A DNA stretch of 8,010 bases from an uncultured Prevotella sp. (GTDB lineage Bacteria > Bacteroidota > Bacteroidia > Bacteroidales > Bacteroidaceae). The notes below the pieces were generated by a model. It was not told the DNA's origin. It did no database searches and saw nothing but the letters and a program-made list of their open reading frames with translations. Where the stretch lies: NCBI GenBank assembly GCA_900548585.1, contig URLI01000061.1:1-8010 (forward strand), in the 5' to 3' direction. Every line of letters starts with the position of its first letter. Position 1 is the stretch's first letter. The translations under genes were made by a program, and so were the position numbers. Below, piece by piece: positions 1-5,976 of this stretch.

Positions 1-4
1 GTTT

Positions 5-21
5 ATGCGACTGCGTCGCAT
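5..21. other. Short perfect hairpin at window edge
   Basis: Seven-base arms ATGCGAC and GTCGCAT enclose a three-base loop TGC. The following bases (ATTCTTCT) are only mildly T-rich. It may be the terminator of a gene lying left of the window, but with no visible upstream gene and no real T-run this is only a guess. The remaining bases up to 120 hold no gene I can support. Confidence 0.25.
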
Positions 22-140
22 TCTTCTGCAAACTTAGAGGTCATTAGAGCCCGAACTGATTGCAGTCGGTTGCCAAGATGAGATTGAAAAATATGTGTTG
101 TAATGACCGCATTGGGGTTAAATGCAACTTTCTCCGACTT

Positions 141-155
141 TGCAACCTGGTTGCA
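141..155. promoter_or_regulatory. Perfect 7-1-7 palindromic operator candidate
   Basis: TGCAACC-T-GGTTGCA is a perfect 15-bp inverted repeat with a single central base. It lies 12 bases upstream of the -7 box, about where the -33 element should be, so a bound protein would block or remodel the promoter of the metal-efflux gene. The 7-1-7 geometry is typical of Fur-family regulators (Fur, Zur, PerR). The half-site TGCAAC recurs at 123-128, in direct orientation, 18 bases upstream. Seen: the palindrome and its placement. Inferred: that a Fur/Zur-type metal sensor binds it. An ArsR- or MerR-type regulator is possible; no regulator gene is in the window. Confidence 0.6.
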
Positions 156-167
156 CTATTATGTAAA

Positions 168-175
168 TACCTTTG
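168..175 (+). promoter_or_regulatory. Bacteroidetes -7 promoter box for the efflux gene
   Basis: TACCTTTG matches the Bacteroidetes primary sigma -7 consensus TAnnTTTG exactly. The usual TTTG -33 element is not at its normal 19-21 base distance. The nearest TTTG (139-142) is 25 bases away and overlaps the palindrome at 141-155. Such an off-spaced promoter often depends on a regulator. Transcription would start near 180, giving a leader of about 60 bases. Confidence 0.55.
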
Positions 176-199
176 CCGGCGATAACTTCAACAAACAAG

Positions 200-219
200 G
201 TGGCGTATTCATACGCCGC
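200..219 (+). promoter_or_regulatory. Leader hairpin before the efflux gene
   Basis: GGCGTAT at 202-208 and ATACGCC at 211-217 are perfect inverted arms. As RNA they would fold into a stem of about eight pairs (including G200-C219 and a U-G pair) closed by a UUCA tetraloop. It sits in the predicted 5' leader, ending about 10 bases before the purine-rich ribosome-binding stretch AAAGGAAAGGAA (227-238). It could affect mRNA stability or translation, or be a second DNA operator. It is too small for a known riboswitch. Confidence 0.4.
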
Positions 220-238
220 ATAAAATAAAGGAAAGGAA

Positions 239-1612
239 ATGTATATGTTAAAATTCATTGCAGACTATTGGGACGCGCTTGTCGTGATGCTCGCCGAGAT
301 GGCGCCCTACCTCTTGCTGGGCTTCTTCTTCGCCGGGCTCCTGCGCGCTTTCGTGCCTAAAAACATCTACCGCAAGCATCTCGCGCCGCGAAAAATGAGA
401 AGTGTCGTGAAGGCTGCCGCACTCGGCATTCCGCTGCCGCTGTGCTCGTGCGGCGTAATCCCCGCGAGTGTGGGGCTGCGCCGTGAGGGCGCGTCGCATG
501 GGGCATGCGCCAGTTTCCTGATCGCGACGCCGCAGACGGGCGTTGACTCCATCGCCGCCACATACTCGCTGATGGGACTTCCGTTCGCCATAGTACGCCC
601 CGTCGCGGCGCTCTTCACGGCAATGCTCGGCGGGTGGCTCGTCAACCGATTTGCGCGAGAGGACGAGGCGAAATCGGCAGAGGCTGCAAAGAGCGGTGTC
701 CACGACCATTGCGACTGTGGCAATGACCAATGTGACGATGATGATGATGACTGCTGCCACGGAGAATGTGACGGGGAACATGCCGGGGGAGGATTTATGC
801 GGCGATTCGCATCATCGATGCGCTATGCTTTCGTAGAGATGCTGCAGGACGTGGGCAAGTGGCTCGTCATAGGACTGCTCATCGCCGCGCTCATCACCGT
901 TGCGGTGCCTAACGAGTGGCTCGCCGTACTGCGCGACTACAAACTGCTCAACATGATCATTGTCCTCGCCGTGGCAATCCCCATGTATGTCTGCGCCACA
1001 GGCAGCATACCGATTGCCGTGTCGCTCATGGCCAAGGGGCTGACACCAGGCGCCGCACTCGTGCTGCTCATGGCGGGACCGGCGGTGAACAGTGCCTCGA
1101 TTCTCGTCATCGGCAAGGTGTTCGGCAAACGCACGCTGTGGCTTTATATATTGGCAATAGTGATTGGCGCTGTGGCATTCGGGCTTGGCATCGACTATCT
1201 GCTGCCGCAGGATTGGTTCGCGGTGGGCAGCATGATTGCCGGTGGCGAGAACTGCGCCCACTGCCTCAGCGCGGTGGACTGGGTGTGGATAGCAATATTC
1301 CTAATCCTGCTCGTCAACGCATTCGCCTCGCGCCTGTGGCATTCACACACGCTGGCACACCATCACGGTGATAATTCTGCGGAGCGCGATGCGCAAGACA
1401 GTGACGTGACGGTATATTCCGTAAGCGAGATGACGTGCAACCACTGCAAGGAAAACGTCGAGAAGACAATAGCCGGAATAGCCGGTGTGGAAAGAGTGGA
1501 GGTTGACCTCACCAAAGGACTGGCATACGTCCGTGGGAAACACGACCACAGCGAAGTTGAGCGGCAGGTGGCTGCAGTGGGCTATCCTGCAAGGGAGAAA
1601 AGGGAATACTGA
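239..1612 (+). CDS. SO_0444-family Cu/Zn efflux permease with HMA domain
   Basis: Inner-membrane permease of the ArsP/DUF318 superfamily, predicted to export copper or zinc ions. The 457 residues show two membrane halves. The first holds hydrophobic stretches at about 15-36, 60-80 and 86-136 with the family motif CSCGVIP (C69, C71). The second spans about 205-322 with CATGSIP (C252) and is followed by a last helix near 345-362. A cytoplasmic-type loop (154-183) is packed with Cys, His and six consecutive Asp, and ENCAHC (C339, C342) is another likely metal site. The C-terminus (about 391-453) is an HMA ferredoxin-like domain with MTCNHC (C400, C403), probably delivering metal to the pore. Both ATG codons at 239 and 245 have purine-rich upstream sequence, so the start could be two codons later. 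Family assignment is firm by motif; the exact metal is inferred. Confidence 0.9.
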   Translation: MYMLKFIADYWDALVVMLAEMAPYLLLGFFFAGLLRAFVPKNIYRKHLAPRKMRSVVKAAALGIPLPLCSCGVIPASVGLRREGASHGACASFLIATPQTGVDSIAATYSLMGLPFAIVRPVAALFTAMLGGWLVNRFAREDEAKSAEAAKSGVHDHCDCGNDQCDDDDDDCCHGECDGEHAGGGFMRRFASSMRYAFVEMLQDVGKWLVIGLLIAALITVAVPNEWLAVLRDYKLLNMIIVLAVAIPMYVCATGSIPIAVSLMAKGLTPGAALVLLMAGPAVNSASILVIGKVFGKRTLWLYILAIVIGAVAFGLGIDYLLPQDWFAVGSMIAGGENCAHCLSAVDWVWIAIFLILLVNAFASRLWHSHTLAHHHGDNSAERDAQDSDVTVYSVSEMTCNHCKENVEKTIAGIAGVERVEVDLTKGLAYVRGKHDHSEVERQVAAVGYPAREKREY

Positions 1613-1639
1613 GAATGCCCCCCGAAACATGTTCGTATG

Positions 1640-1673
1640 GCGGGCATGACCATCGGCACGTGGTCATGCCCGC
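1640..1673 (+). terminator. Hairpin terminator after the efflux gene
   Basis: Thirteen-base perfect arms (GCGGGCATGACCA and its complement) enclose an eight-base loop, beginning 27 bases after the stop codon. The T-tract directly after is weak (TTGCGCTTGC); a better T-run, CTCTTTTTC, comes about 22 bases later. It likely terminates or stabilises the efflux mRNA. Confidence 0.7.
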
Positions 1674-1715
1674 TTGCGCTTGCTGTCATGCGTCGCTCTT
1701 TTTCATGATGAAATG

Positions 1716-1747
1716 TTTGCAGCATCAGGAATATATTATTACATTTG
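1716..1747 (+). promoter_or_regulatory. Bacteroidetes promoter of the BspA-like gene
   Basis: TTTG at 1716-1719 is followed after exactly 20 bases by TACATTTG (1740-1747), an exact match to the TTTG/TAnnTTTG primary sigma promoter of Bacteroidetes. Transcription should begin around 1753, leaving an A/T-rich leader of about 55 bases. No Shine-Dalgarno is visible before the ATG at 1809, which is normal for this phylum. Confidence 0.8.
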
Positions 1748-1808
1748 CACGCAATTAGAATATTTACAAGGAAAATCTTTATTTCATTAACAACAAAAGA
1801 CACACAAG

Positions 1809-4800
1809 ATGAGGAAACTTTTTTTTATGTTATGCTCTGTGTTGCTGTCGTGTAACATGGCAAATGCCCAGACTATCGTGGACGGCGTGCTGAAATCGTG
1901 GGACGGCGCCGAGGGGGAAATCACCATCCCGGACAACGTGACGGAGATTGCGCCCAACTGCTTCTACGAGGAGGGAGAGCCAGACGACGAGGGCTGGGGC
2001 ATGACCGACCCGGTGAGCAACACTGCCATCACAGGCGTGAACCTTAACAACGTGACAAAGATTGGCGACAGCGCCTTCCGGGGCTGCACGGGCATCAGGC
2101 ACATAGAGGCTCCCAAACTGAGGGAGGTCGGCGAGGAGGCGTTCAGCGGCTGCTCGGCTCTCATGGGGATAGACCTGCCTGCCATAGTGACGATAGGCAA
2201 GAACGCGTTCGCAAATTGCGATGCCGCGACAGCGATAAAACTGGGCAACACGCTCGAGAACATTGTCAAGAACCCATTCAAGAGTTGCAAGGCGGCTACG
2301 GAACTGACCATGCCCGACGGAGGTCAGAATTTCCAGACTATATCGAATGCGCTGCTGCGCAAGGCTGACGCGGCGCTCGTGGCTTTCGCCGGCGGAGGAA
2401 CGGAAATATCGCTCGATGCCGACGCGTGCCATGCGGTGGGCGAGGATGCTTTCTATAACAACACGTCGCTCGGGAAGGTGACGCTGCCCGGAGTGACCGT
2501 GATAGGGAGCAACGCATTCGTGGGCTGCTCGTCGCTCTCCGGGCTATATGTGCCGCGACTGGTGCGGGTGACGGATGACAGTTTCATGACCTTCTCCGGA
2601 GTGTCTGCGCTGAGTGTCATAGACATACACCTAAGCACGGATTTCGAGACATTCGGCCACAGCCTCCCGGACAAGGAACAAACGACGATATACGTTGCGA
2701 ACCAGGCGGTGAAGGACAAGCTCGCAAAGGAGTTCAGGAAATGCAACATAGTCATCGGAGACCCATCACCGACGGAGAAATACGAGGTGACATTCTCGGG
2801 AACACCGGAGGGCTACGGCACCATTGAGGCATGGACCACGGGGGCTGTGACGGTGAATAGCGGGGACATGCTCAACGAGGGGGCTATGCTGAAAATAAAG
2901 GCCGTGCCGCTCTACGGCTACAAGATTGCGAGATGGACCGTTAACGGCACGGCGCTGACCGAGGAACTGCCGACAGAAGGAACCAACGGGCAGATATACA
3001 CCGTCGAGGCGATGCATGAGGCGGTGAACGCAGAGGTGACGTTCGAGAAAATTCCAGAGGGGTATGCGGTGTTCTTCAAGAGCATGCAGCCAGAATACGG
3101 AACGCTGACATGCACCACGCAGGATGGAAAGGAAGTGAAGACCGCAGAGGAGGTCGCCCCGGGGACAATGCTGACGTTCACGGCAACACCGTTCGATGGC
3201 TTCCGCGTCACCGACTGGTACCGCGAGGTGACAGCGGCTGACAACACCTCGTCGCTCGAGAAGATTGAGGGAATGTATGGCAAGACGACATACACATGCG
3301 AGGCATACGACATGATGGATATTCGTGTGGATTTCGAACGCAACGCCGGCACGAACGTCGTCAGGTTCGAATCGCTCAACGATTTCGGAACTCTCACGGC
3401 TACTGCCAACGGAGTGGAAATAACCAGCGGCACGGCGGTGGAGACAGGCTCACGGATGGTGTTCACGGCCCATCCGAAGGAGGGATGTCATGTTGACAGC
3501 TGGCTTGTAAACAACGAGCTCGTTGTGGGTATGACGGCAGACGAATATGTTATCGAAAGCCTTGACGCCGACGTGGAGATCTCTCTTGTATGCTCGGAGA
3601 ACGGATCCAGTGGCAACGACCACTTGCCGGTTGTGGAGAACGGGCATCTCGTTAAGTGGCTCGCCGTGGGCGAGGCAGTCGTGGGCGATGACATAATCGC
3701 CATTGACGCGCGTGCGTTCGAGGGTGCGAACGAAATGACAAAGGTGACGATAGGGAAGAACGTGGAGACGATAGGCGAACTGCCGTTCCTATACTGCACG
3801 CGGCTGACTGACATAACGGTGGATGCCGGGAACAAGAAATTCTGCGACGTTGACGGTGTCGTATATAATAAGGAGAAGACCGAGCTTGTTGCCTATCCCT
3901 CGGGACGGCAGACACCGGAATACACCTTGCTGCAAACCACGCAGACGGTGCGCCCCGGCGCGTTCGCGGCCAATTTCAACCTCACTGCCGTTAACGTGCC
4001 GGCAGACAACATGCTGGTTGCCTCAGATGGCGGGGCTTTGTATTCTGCCGACATGAAGACACTGCTCTTCCAGCCGATAGCGACTGGCGAGGAACTCACG
4101 GTGAAGGACGGCGTCGAGACCATCGGGCGGCTGGCAATAGCCTTCAGCCCGGCGTTCAAGAAGATATTCCTGCCTGCCTCGCTGAAGGCAATCGAGCCGC
4201 TCGGCATGGCATACAACATGCTGCTGTCGCAGTTCGCATGGAAAGAGGGCGTGACACCGGCGCTGGAGACAATCGGCGAGAACGCTTTCGAGCGCGACAT
4301 GTCGCTGCTGAAACTGCCATACATCGCAAGCCTGAAGTCCATCGGCGCCAACGCCTTCCTCAACGACCTGCTATTGGAGGAAATTCACATACCGTCTGGA
4401 TGCACCTTGGCAACCGGGGCTTTCTCCCACTGCGTCGCACTCCAGAACGTGTATGCCTACGCAACGCAGCCGCAGTCAATAGACGATGATGCGTTCAATG
4501 ACATAGAGAACATCGAGACCGCCGTGCTGCATGTGCCGGAGGGCACGGCGACTCTCTATGCTGGCGCGGCAGGATGGAGGCGTTTCACCATTATAACAGA
4601 TGATTTGACGAACGGCATCGGGACTGCCGGCGCCGTGAACGGAGTGCGCGTTTCGCGCGTTGACGGAGGATACATGGTCGATGGCACTCGCGCAGGAGAC
4701 CGCTATGCGGTATATACTGTGGCAGGCTCGTGCCTGTCGGCTGGCACGGCGGGAGGCACGAGCCTCTTCGTCCCGTCGTCTAATGCCGCGCAGCCGCTGA

Positions 4801-4838
4801 TACTCCGCATCGGGGGAAAGGCAGTGAAACTGTGGTGA
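1809..4838 (+). CDS. BspA-like leucine-rich repeat surface protein with InlB-B-like repeats
   Basis: Exported 1009-residue protein, probably displayed on the cell surface for adhesion or host/mucus binding as known for BspA proteins. Residues 1-20 form a signal peptide with likely cleavage after ANA (18-20); C15 could alternatively be a lipoprotein cysteine, though the lipobox is poor. Residues about 83-263 are LRR_5 repeats of the form IG..AF..C..L..I.LP. Residues 324-413, 419-510 and 516-595 are three beta-type repeats related to the divergent InlB-B family, each with a YGTI/YGTL/FGTL core and an aromatic-rich end. Residues about 625-898 are a second, more diverged LRR block. The tail (about 936-1009), with YAVYTVAG and ILRIGGKAVKLW, resembles a type IX secretion C-terminal domain. 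It has its own promoter and terminator. The ligand is unknown. Confidence 0.88.
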   Translation: MRKLFFMLCSVLLSCNMANAQTIVDGVLKSWDGAEGEITIPDNVTEIAPNCFYEEGEPDDEGWGMTDPVSNTAITGVNLNNVTKIGDSAFRGCTGIRHIEAPKLREVGEEAFSGCSALMGIDLPAIVTIGKNAFANCDAATAIKLGNTLENIVKNPFKSCKAATELTMPDGGQNFQTISNALLRKADAALVAFAGGGTEISLDADACHAVGEDAFYNNTSLGKVTLPGVTVIGSNAFVGCSSLSGLYVPRLVRVTDDSFMTFSGVSALSVIDIHLSTDFETFGHSLPDKEQTTIYVANQAVKDKLAKEFRKCNIVIGDPSPTEKYEVTFSGTPEGYGTIEAWTTGAVTVNSGDMLNEGAMLKIKAVPLYGYKIARWTVNGTALTEELPTEGTNGQIYTVEAMHEAVNAEVTFEKIPEGYAVFFKSMQPEYGTLTCTTQDGKEVKTAEEVAPGTMLTFTATPFDGFRVTDWYREVTAADNTSSLEKIEGMYGKTTYTCEAYDMMDIRVDFERNAGTNVVRFESLNDFGTLTATANGVEITSGTAVETGSRMVFTAHPKEGCHVDSWLVNNELVVGMTADEYVIESLDADVEISLVCSENGSSGNDHLPVVENGHLVKWLAVGEAVVGDDIIAIDARAFEGANEMTKVTIGKNVETIGELPFLYCTRLTDITVDAGNKKFCDVDGVVYNKEKTELVAYPSGRQTPEYTLLQTTQTVRPGAFAANFNLTAVNVPADNMLVASDGGALYSADMKTLLFQPIATGEELTVKDGVETIGRLAIAFSPAFKKIFLPASLKAIEPLGMAYNMLLSQFAWKEGVTPALETIGENAFERDMSLLKLPYIASLKSIGANAFLNDLLLEEIHIPSGCTLATGAFSHCVALQNVYAYATQPQSIDDDAFNDIENIETAVLHVPEGTATLYAGAAGWRRFTIITDDLTNGIGTAGAVNGVRVSRVDGGYMVDGTRAGDRYAVYTVAGSCLSAGTAGGTSLFVPSSNAAQPLILRIGGKAVKLW
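2055..2597 (+). repeat. First BspA-type leucine-rich repeat block
   Basis: Encodes about five LRR_5 units of roughly 22 residues, most clearly at residues 83-104, 106-127, 128-146, 208-228 and 230-250. Each has the core IG..AF..C. The middle part (147-207) is degenerate and may be a worn repeat or a cap. Confidence 0.75.
2778..3593 (+). repeat. Three tandem InlB-B-like beta repeats
   Basis: Three units of 80-92 residues (2778-3047, 3063-3338, 3354-3593). Each begins with a V.F or VRF strand, then a G-T-[IL] turn, a central T.. or K..A-.P...[GC] element and a W, and closes with a V.F or I.L strand. The match is at protein level only; the DNA copies are too diverged to recombine readily. Such repeats usually act as stalks between binding modules. 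Confidence 0.65.
3681..4502 (+). repeat. Second leucine-rich repeat block
   Basis: Residues about 625-898 again carry LRR_5-like units (for example IDARAFEGAN, IGENAFERD, IGANAFLND and DDDAFNDIE) but with irregular spacing and only some of the usual Cys. A VDGVVYNKEKTELVAYP segment at 681-697 is the linker often seen inside BspA-type proteins. Confidence 0.65.
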
Positions 4839-4859
4839 TGGCATCACTTGCTGAATATA

Positions 4860-4898
4860 CGCGGAAGGCTGTGTGCACCGGGCATACAGCCTTCCGTG
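4860..4898 (+). terminator. Long hairpin terminator after the BspA-like gene
   Basis: An 11-bp perfect core (CGGAAGGCTGT with ACAGCCTTCCG) extends inward through a G-U and three further pairs to a five-base loop ACCGG, and outward by two more pairs, making a 17-bp stem. It starts about 22 bases after the stop codon. The downstream T content (TCTTGGTTATG) is modest. Confidence 0.75.
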
Positions 4899-4942
4899 CG
4901 TCTTGGTTATGTGTGGCTTGCGGCAACTTTAGCCCAAATTCA

Positions 4943-4974
4943 TTTGTAACTTACGCGCAAAAACACTATTTTTG
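4943..4974 (+). promoter_or_regulatory. Bacteroidetes promoter that decides the start of the next gene
   Basis: TTTG at 4943-4946, then exactly 20 bases, then TATTTTTG (4967-4974): a perfect TTTG/TAnnTTTG promoter. An in-frame GTG at 4974 begins on the last base of the -7 box, so it cannot lie inside the transcript. The first usable start is the ATG at 5001, about 20 bases after the expected transcription start. Confidence 0.8.
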
Positions 4975-5000
4975 TGGAACGTAATGCAAACAGTGTGTTT

Positions 5001-5900
5001 ATGAGAACTGACATCGCAAAGGCCTCATTGGCCGTACTGTTCCTTATGGCGGCGAATTTCGCCAGTGCAAACACTGCCGTCGCTTGCCGTCCGCCAAGTC
5101 ACGTCAGGGTAAGCAAGGAAAGGACGTTCACCGAAATCATATTGAAGACCGACGACAGCCGGCTGGTATTCTCGAGAATATCGGGCTTCCTGACAGCGTG
5201 GGTCGTCAGCGGTAAGGCCATAATAGGCGAGGGCGGATGCCTTATGCCGAACTTCTGGTGCGCCGTCGCCGGCGATGACAGCATTGCCGGCGTTCACCGC
5301 CAGTGCGGTGTGTGGCGCACGCCAAAGATAATACTTGCAGACATCTCGGCGAGGAAAGAGCGCGCACACGGTGGCATGGTGGTGACAGCCTATTACGGGA
5401 TTCCCGAGACAAACACCAAGATGAGGATGACATACCGCTATGACGGGCACAGCCTCGAAGTGACGGAGCAGATGGTGCCAGCCGACACGAGGAAGAGCGT
5501 TCCGCCGCTGCCGCGCTTCGGCATGGTGATGCAGTTGCCTTTCGTCATGACCGACTGGCGTTACAACGGCAGCGGTGAGTGTGAGTCGTGGCACTGCGTG
5601 CAGGCTGGCGGCGGTCTCAGCATCGACGTGACGCCAAGCTACGGCATGCCGTTTTTCGTCTCCACAATGCAATGCGGCGACGCAAACGCCCCGCAAGAGG
5701 ATTCCGCCATGACCGGCGAGCAGGCGATGCCTGGGCGCTCCAGACTGTTCATTGACGGCTTCAATGCCTGTGTCTGTGCCAAAGACGAAGGTCGCGGAAC
5801 GGCAGGCGGGCGTCAGCACCGCTGCATGGAAGTATCCGGCGAGTTGTCATTCTCGTTCAGCATATCAACTGTGGCGACGGCGAAAACGCCTGCGCGCTGA
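5001..5900 (+). CDS. Secreted orphan beta-galactosidase small-chain (LacZ domain 5) protein
   Basis: Predicted exported protein of 299 residues. Residues 1-23 are a signal peptide with an ASA cleavage site (21-23). The rest matches, by eye, the beta-galactosidase small-chain domain (domain 5 of GH2 LacZ enzymes): FSRISGFLTAW at 57-67, PNFWCAVAGDD at 83-93 (family PNFWRAPTDND), PRFGMVMQLP at 171-180, YNGSGECESW at 188-197 (family GRGPxENYxD) and IDGFN at 251-255 near the end. No sugar-binding, immunoglobulin-like or TIM-barrel GH2 domain precedes it, and the segment aligning with E. coli Trp999 reads Gly. It is therefore unlikely to hydrolyse lactose alone; it may bind a glycan or be a remnant. 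Ten cysteines are unusual. The ATG at 5001 is chosen over the upstream GTG because of the promoter position. Fold moderately sure; role unknown. Confidence 0.7.
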   Translation: MRTDIAKASLAVLFLMAANFASANTAVACRPPSHVRVSKERTFTEIILKTDDSRLVFSRISGFLTAWVVSGKAIIGEGGCLMPNFWCAVAGDDSIAGVHRQCGVWRTPKIILADISARKERAHGGMVVTAYYGIPETNTKMRMTYRYDGHSLEVTEQMVPADTRKSVPPLPRFGMVMQLPFVMTDWRYNGSGECESWHCVQAGGGLSIDVTPSYGMPFFVSTMQCGDANAPQEDSAMTGEQAMPGRSRLFIDGFNACVCAKDEGRGTAGGRQHRCMEVSGELSFSFSISTVATAKTPAR

Positions 5901-5909
5901 AAGAAGACG

Positions 5910-5952
5910 GCGGGCGTGGATGCCGGCAATCCATGACGGCATCCACGCCCGC
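5910..5952. terminator. Bidirectional hairpin between convergent genes
   Basis: Perfect 16-base arms (GCGGGCGTGGATGCCG and its complement) with an 11-base loop lie 10 bases past the stop of the + strand gene and 25 bases past the stop of the - strand GTPase gene. On the - strand the stem is followed by GTCTTCTTTC, a fair T-rich tail. On the + strand the tail is poorer. It probably ends transcription from both sides. Confidence 0.8.
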
Positions 5953-5976
5953 AGGCGAAATGCGATTTCCTCCTGC

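Noticed and set aside
1..81. Frame open from the window start to a TGA near 81, possible end of an upstream + strand gene
   Set aside because: Only 26 codons, no recognisable motif, and a perfect hairpin lies inside it; equally likely non-coding.
39..108. Eight-base inverted repeat GGTCATTA (39-46) and TAATGACC (101-108), 54 bases apart
   Set aside because: An eight-base match at this spacing in about 240 bases is not surprising by chance, and nothing else supports a long-range structure.
812..1261. Long antisense open frames under the efflux gene (also 248-781)
   Set aside because: They mirror GC-rich codons of a well-supported gene; the translations are rich in His, Arg and Gln without any family motif.
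1582..1803. 73-codon - strand open frame in the gap before the BspA-like gene
   Set aside because: It spans the terminator hairpin and the strong + strand promoter and has no motif; an antisense shadow.
1851..1853. Cys15 of the BspA-like protein as a lipoprotein anchor
   Set aside because: The preceding residues (LLS) are a poor lipobox, while ANA at 18-20 is a good ordinary cleavage site and fits a type-IX-like tail; kept only as an alternative.
1640..5952. Shared GCGGGC start of the hairpins at 1640 and 5910, possibly a dispersed repeat
   Set aside because: The similarity covers only about nine bases of GC-rich stem and does not extend into loops or flanks.
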